Positions 5,831 to 5,987 of a DNA stretch of 5,987 bases are shown here, piece by piece. Source of the stretch: Candidatus Zixiibacteriota bacterium (GTDB lineage: Bacteria > Zixibacteria > MSB-5A5 > GN15 > FEB-12); assembly GCA_003641405.1 (NCBI GenBank), contig QNAF01000169.1, positions 1-5,987 of the forward strand. The letters run 5' to 3'. Numbering within the stretch: position 1 is the stretch's first letter; every line of letters starts with the position of its first letter. The notes beneath the pieces were generated by a model. That model searched no databases and was not told the DNA's origin. It saw only the letters and a list, made by a program, of their open reading frames with translations. The translations under genes were made by a program, and so were the position numbers.

Positions 5831-5876
5831 GTAGGTCAGGTTCCGAACATGGTCCGTTGAAGTGAGAAACCCGACA
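5831..5876 (+). repeat. Possible long GTAGG-led element, R7
   Basis: It starts GTAGGTC like R1, R2 and R4. The arms GTCAGGTT (5835-5842) and AACCCGAC (5868-5875) can pair at seven of eight positions around a 25-base interior. The interior shares the 10-mer TGAGAAACCC with 4051-4060. Membership in the same family is tentative. Confidence 0.4.
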
Positions 5877-5887
5877 TTTTCATTGAC

Positions 5888-5914
5888 TGTCACCCTGAGC
5901 CTGTCGAAGGGTGA
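5888..5914 (+). repeat. 26-base hairpin repeat, copy A
   Basis: TCACCCT (5890-5896) pairs with AGGGTGA (5908-5914) around GAGCCTGTCGA. It is the plus-oriented member of an inverted pair with 5932-5958, matching at 21 of 26 positions. The CTGAGCYTGTCGAAG core is familiar to me as a dispersed intergenic repeat of many bacterial genomes, from memory only. Confidence 0.75.
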
Positions 5915-5931
5915 AGCCGTCAAATAGCGCA

Positions 5932-5958
5932 CCATGCTTCGACAAGCTCAGCATGACA
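5932..5958 (-). repeat. 26-base hairpin repeat, copy B, inverted
   Basis: On the plus strand CATGCT (5933-5938) pairs with AGCATG (5950-5955) around TCGACAAGCTC. Read on the minus strand it is a second copy of the 5888-5914 repeat. Four of the five differences are two compensated stem pairs; the fifth lies in the loop. Confidence 0.75.
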
Positions 5959-5974
5959 TTACTACTCTGTGACT

Positions 5975-5987
5975 GGCAGATGTCCAC
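5975..5987. repeat. Edge fragment of an H1-like hairpin
   Basis: GGCAGATGTCCAC matches 4068-4080 at 12 of 13 bases and stops at the window edge. The single difference (A for G) would restore a Watson-Crick pair in the H1 stem if the right arm is the same. Confidence 0.5.

Overview
The window is an ordinary stretch of bacterial chromosome carrying five protein genes, with intergenic gaps unusually full of hairpin-forming repeats. The genes suggest a Gram-negative-type bacterium. The mixture of a fusion-type sugar isomerase, a short QueG, an ornithine aminotransferase and many small palindromic repeats reminds me of uncultivated FCB-group or Zixibacteria-like genomes. That placement is inference from memory. 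I see no phage, plasmid, CRISPR array, tRNA or rRNA.

Positions 1-3982 are coded on the minus strand. Read in the direction of transcription they are queG (epoxyqueuosine reductase, 3982-3023), an unrecognised exported protein of 225 residues (2859-2182), rpe (ribulose-phosphate 3-epimerase, 1922-1266) and a glucose-6-phosphate isomerase that runs off the left edge (1264-1). rpe and the isomerase are almost certainly one translationally coupled unit joining the pentose phosphate pathway to upper glycolysis. The exported protein has its own likely promoter and appears separate.

The plus strand carries one gene, an ornithine aminotransferase (rocD, 4439-5722), with a candidate promoter, a good ribosome binding site and a rho-independent terminator. 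It is divergent from queG across a 456-base gap.

The gaps hold four kinds of palindromic element. GTAGG-led hairpins form a cluster at 1968-2135, with one inverted copy at 2973-3002. Two nested double hairpins lie at 4134-4181 and 4203-4245, after two simpler hairpins. An inverted pair of 26-base repeats lies at 5888-5958. A fragment matching the 4066-4089 hairpin is cut by the right edge. Within three of these families the copies differ by paired compensatory changes, which suggests that the folded form is maintained or that new copies arise from folded templates. This is the most notable signal here. I found no convincing new multi-gene system.
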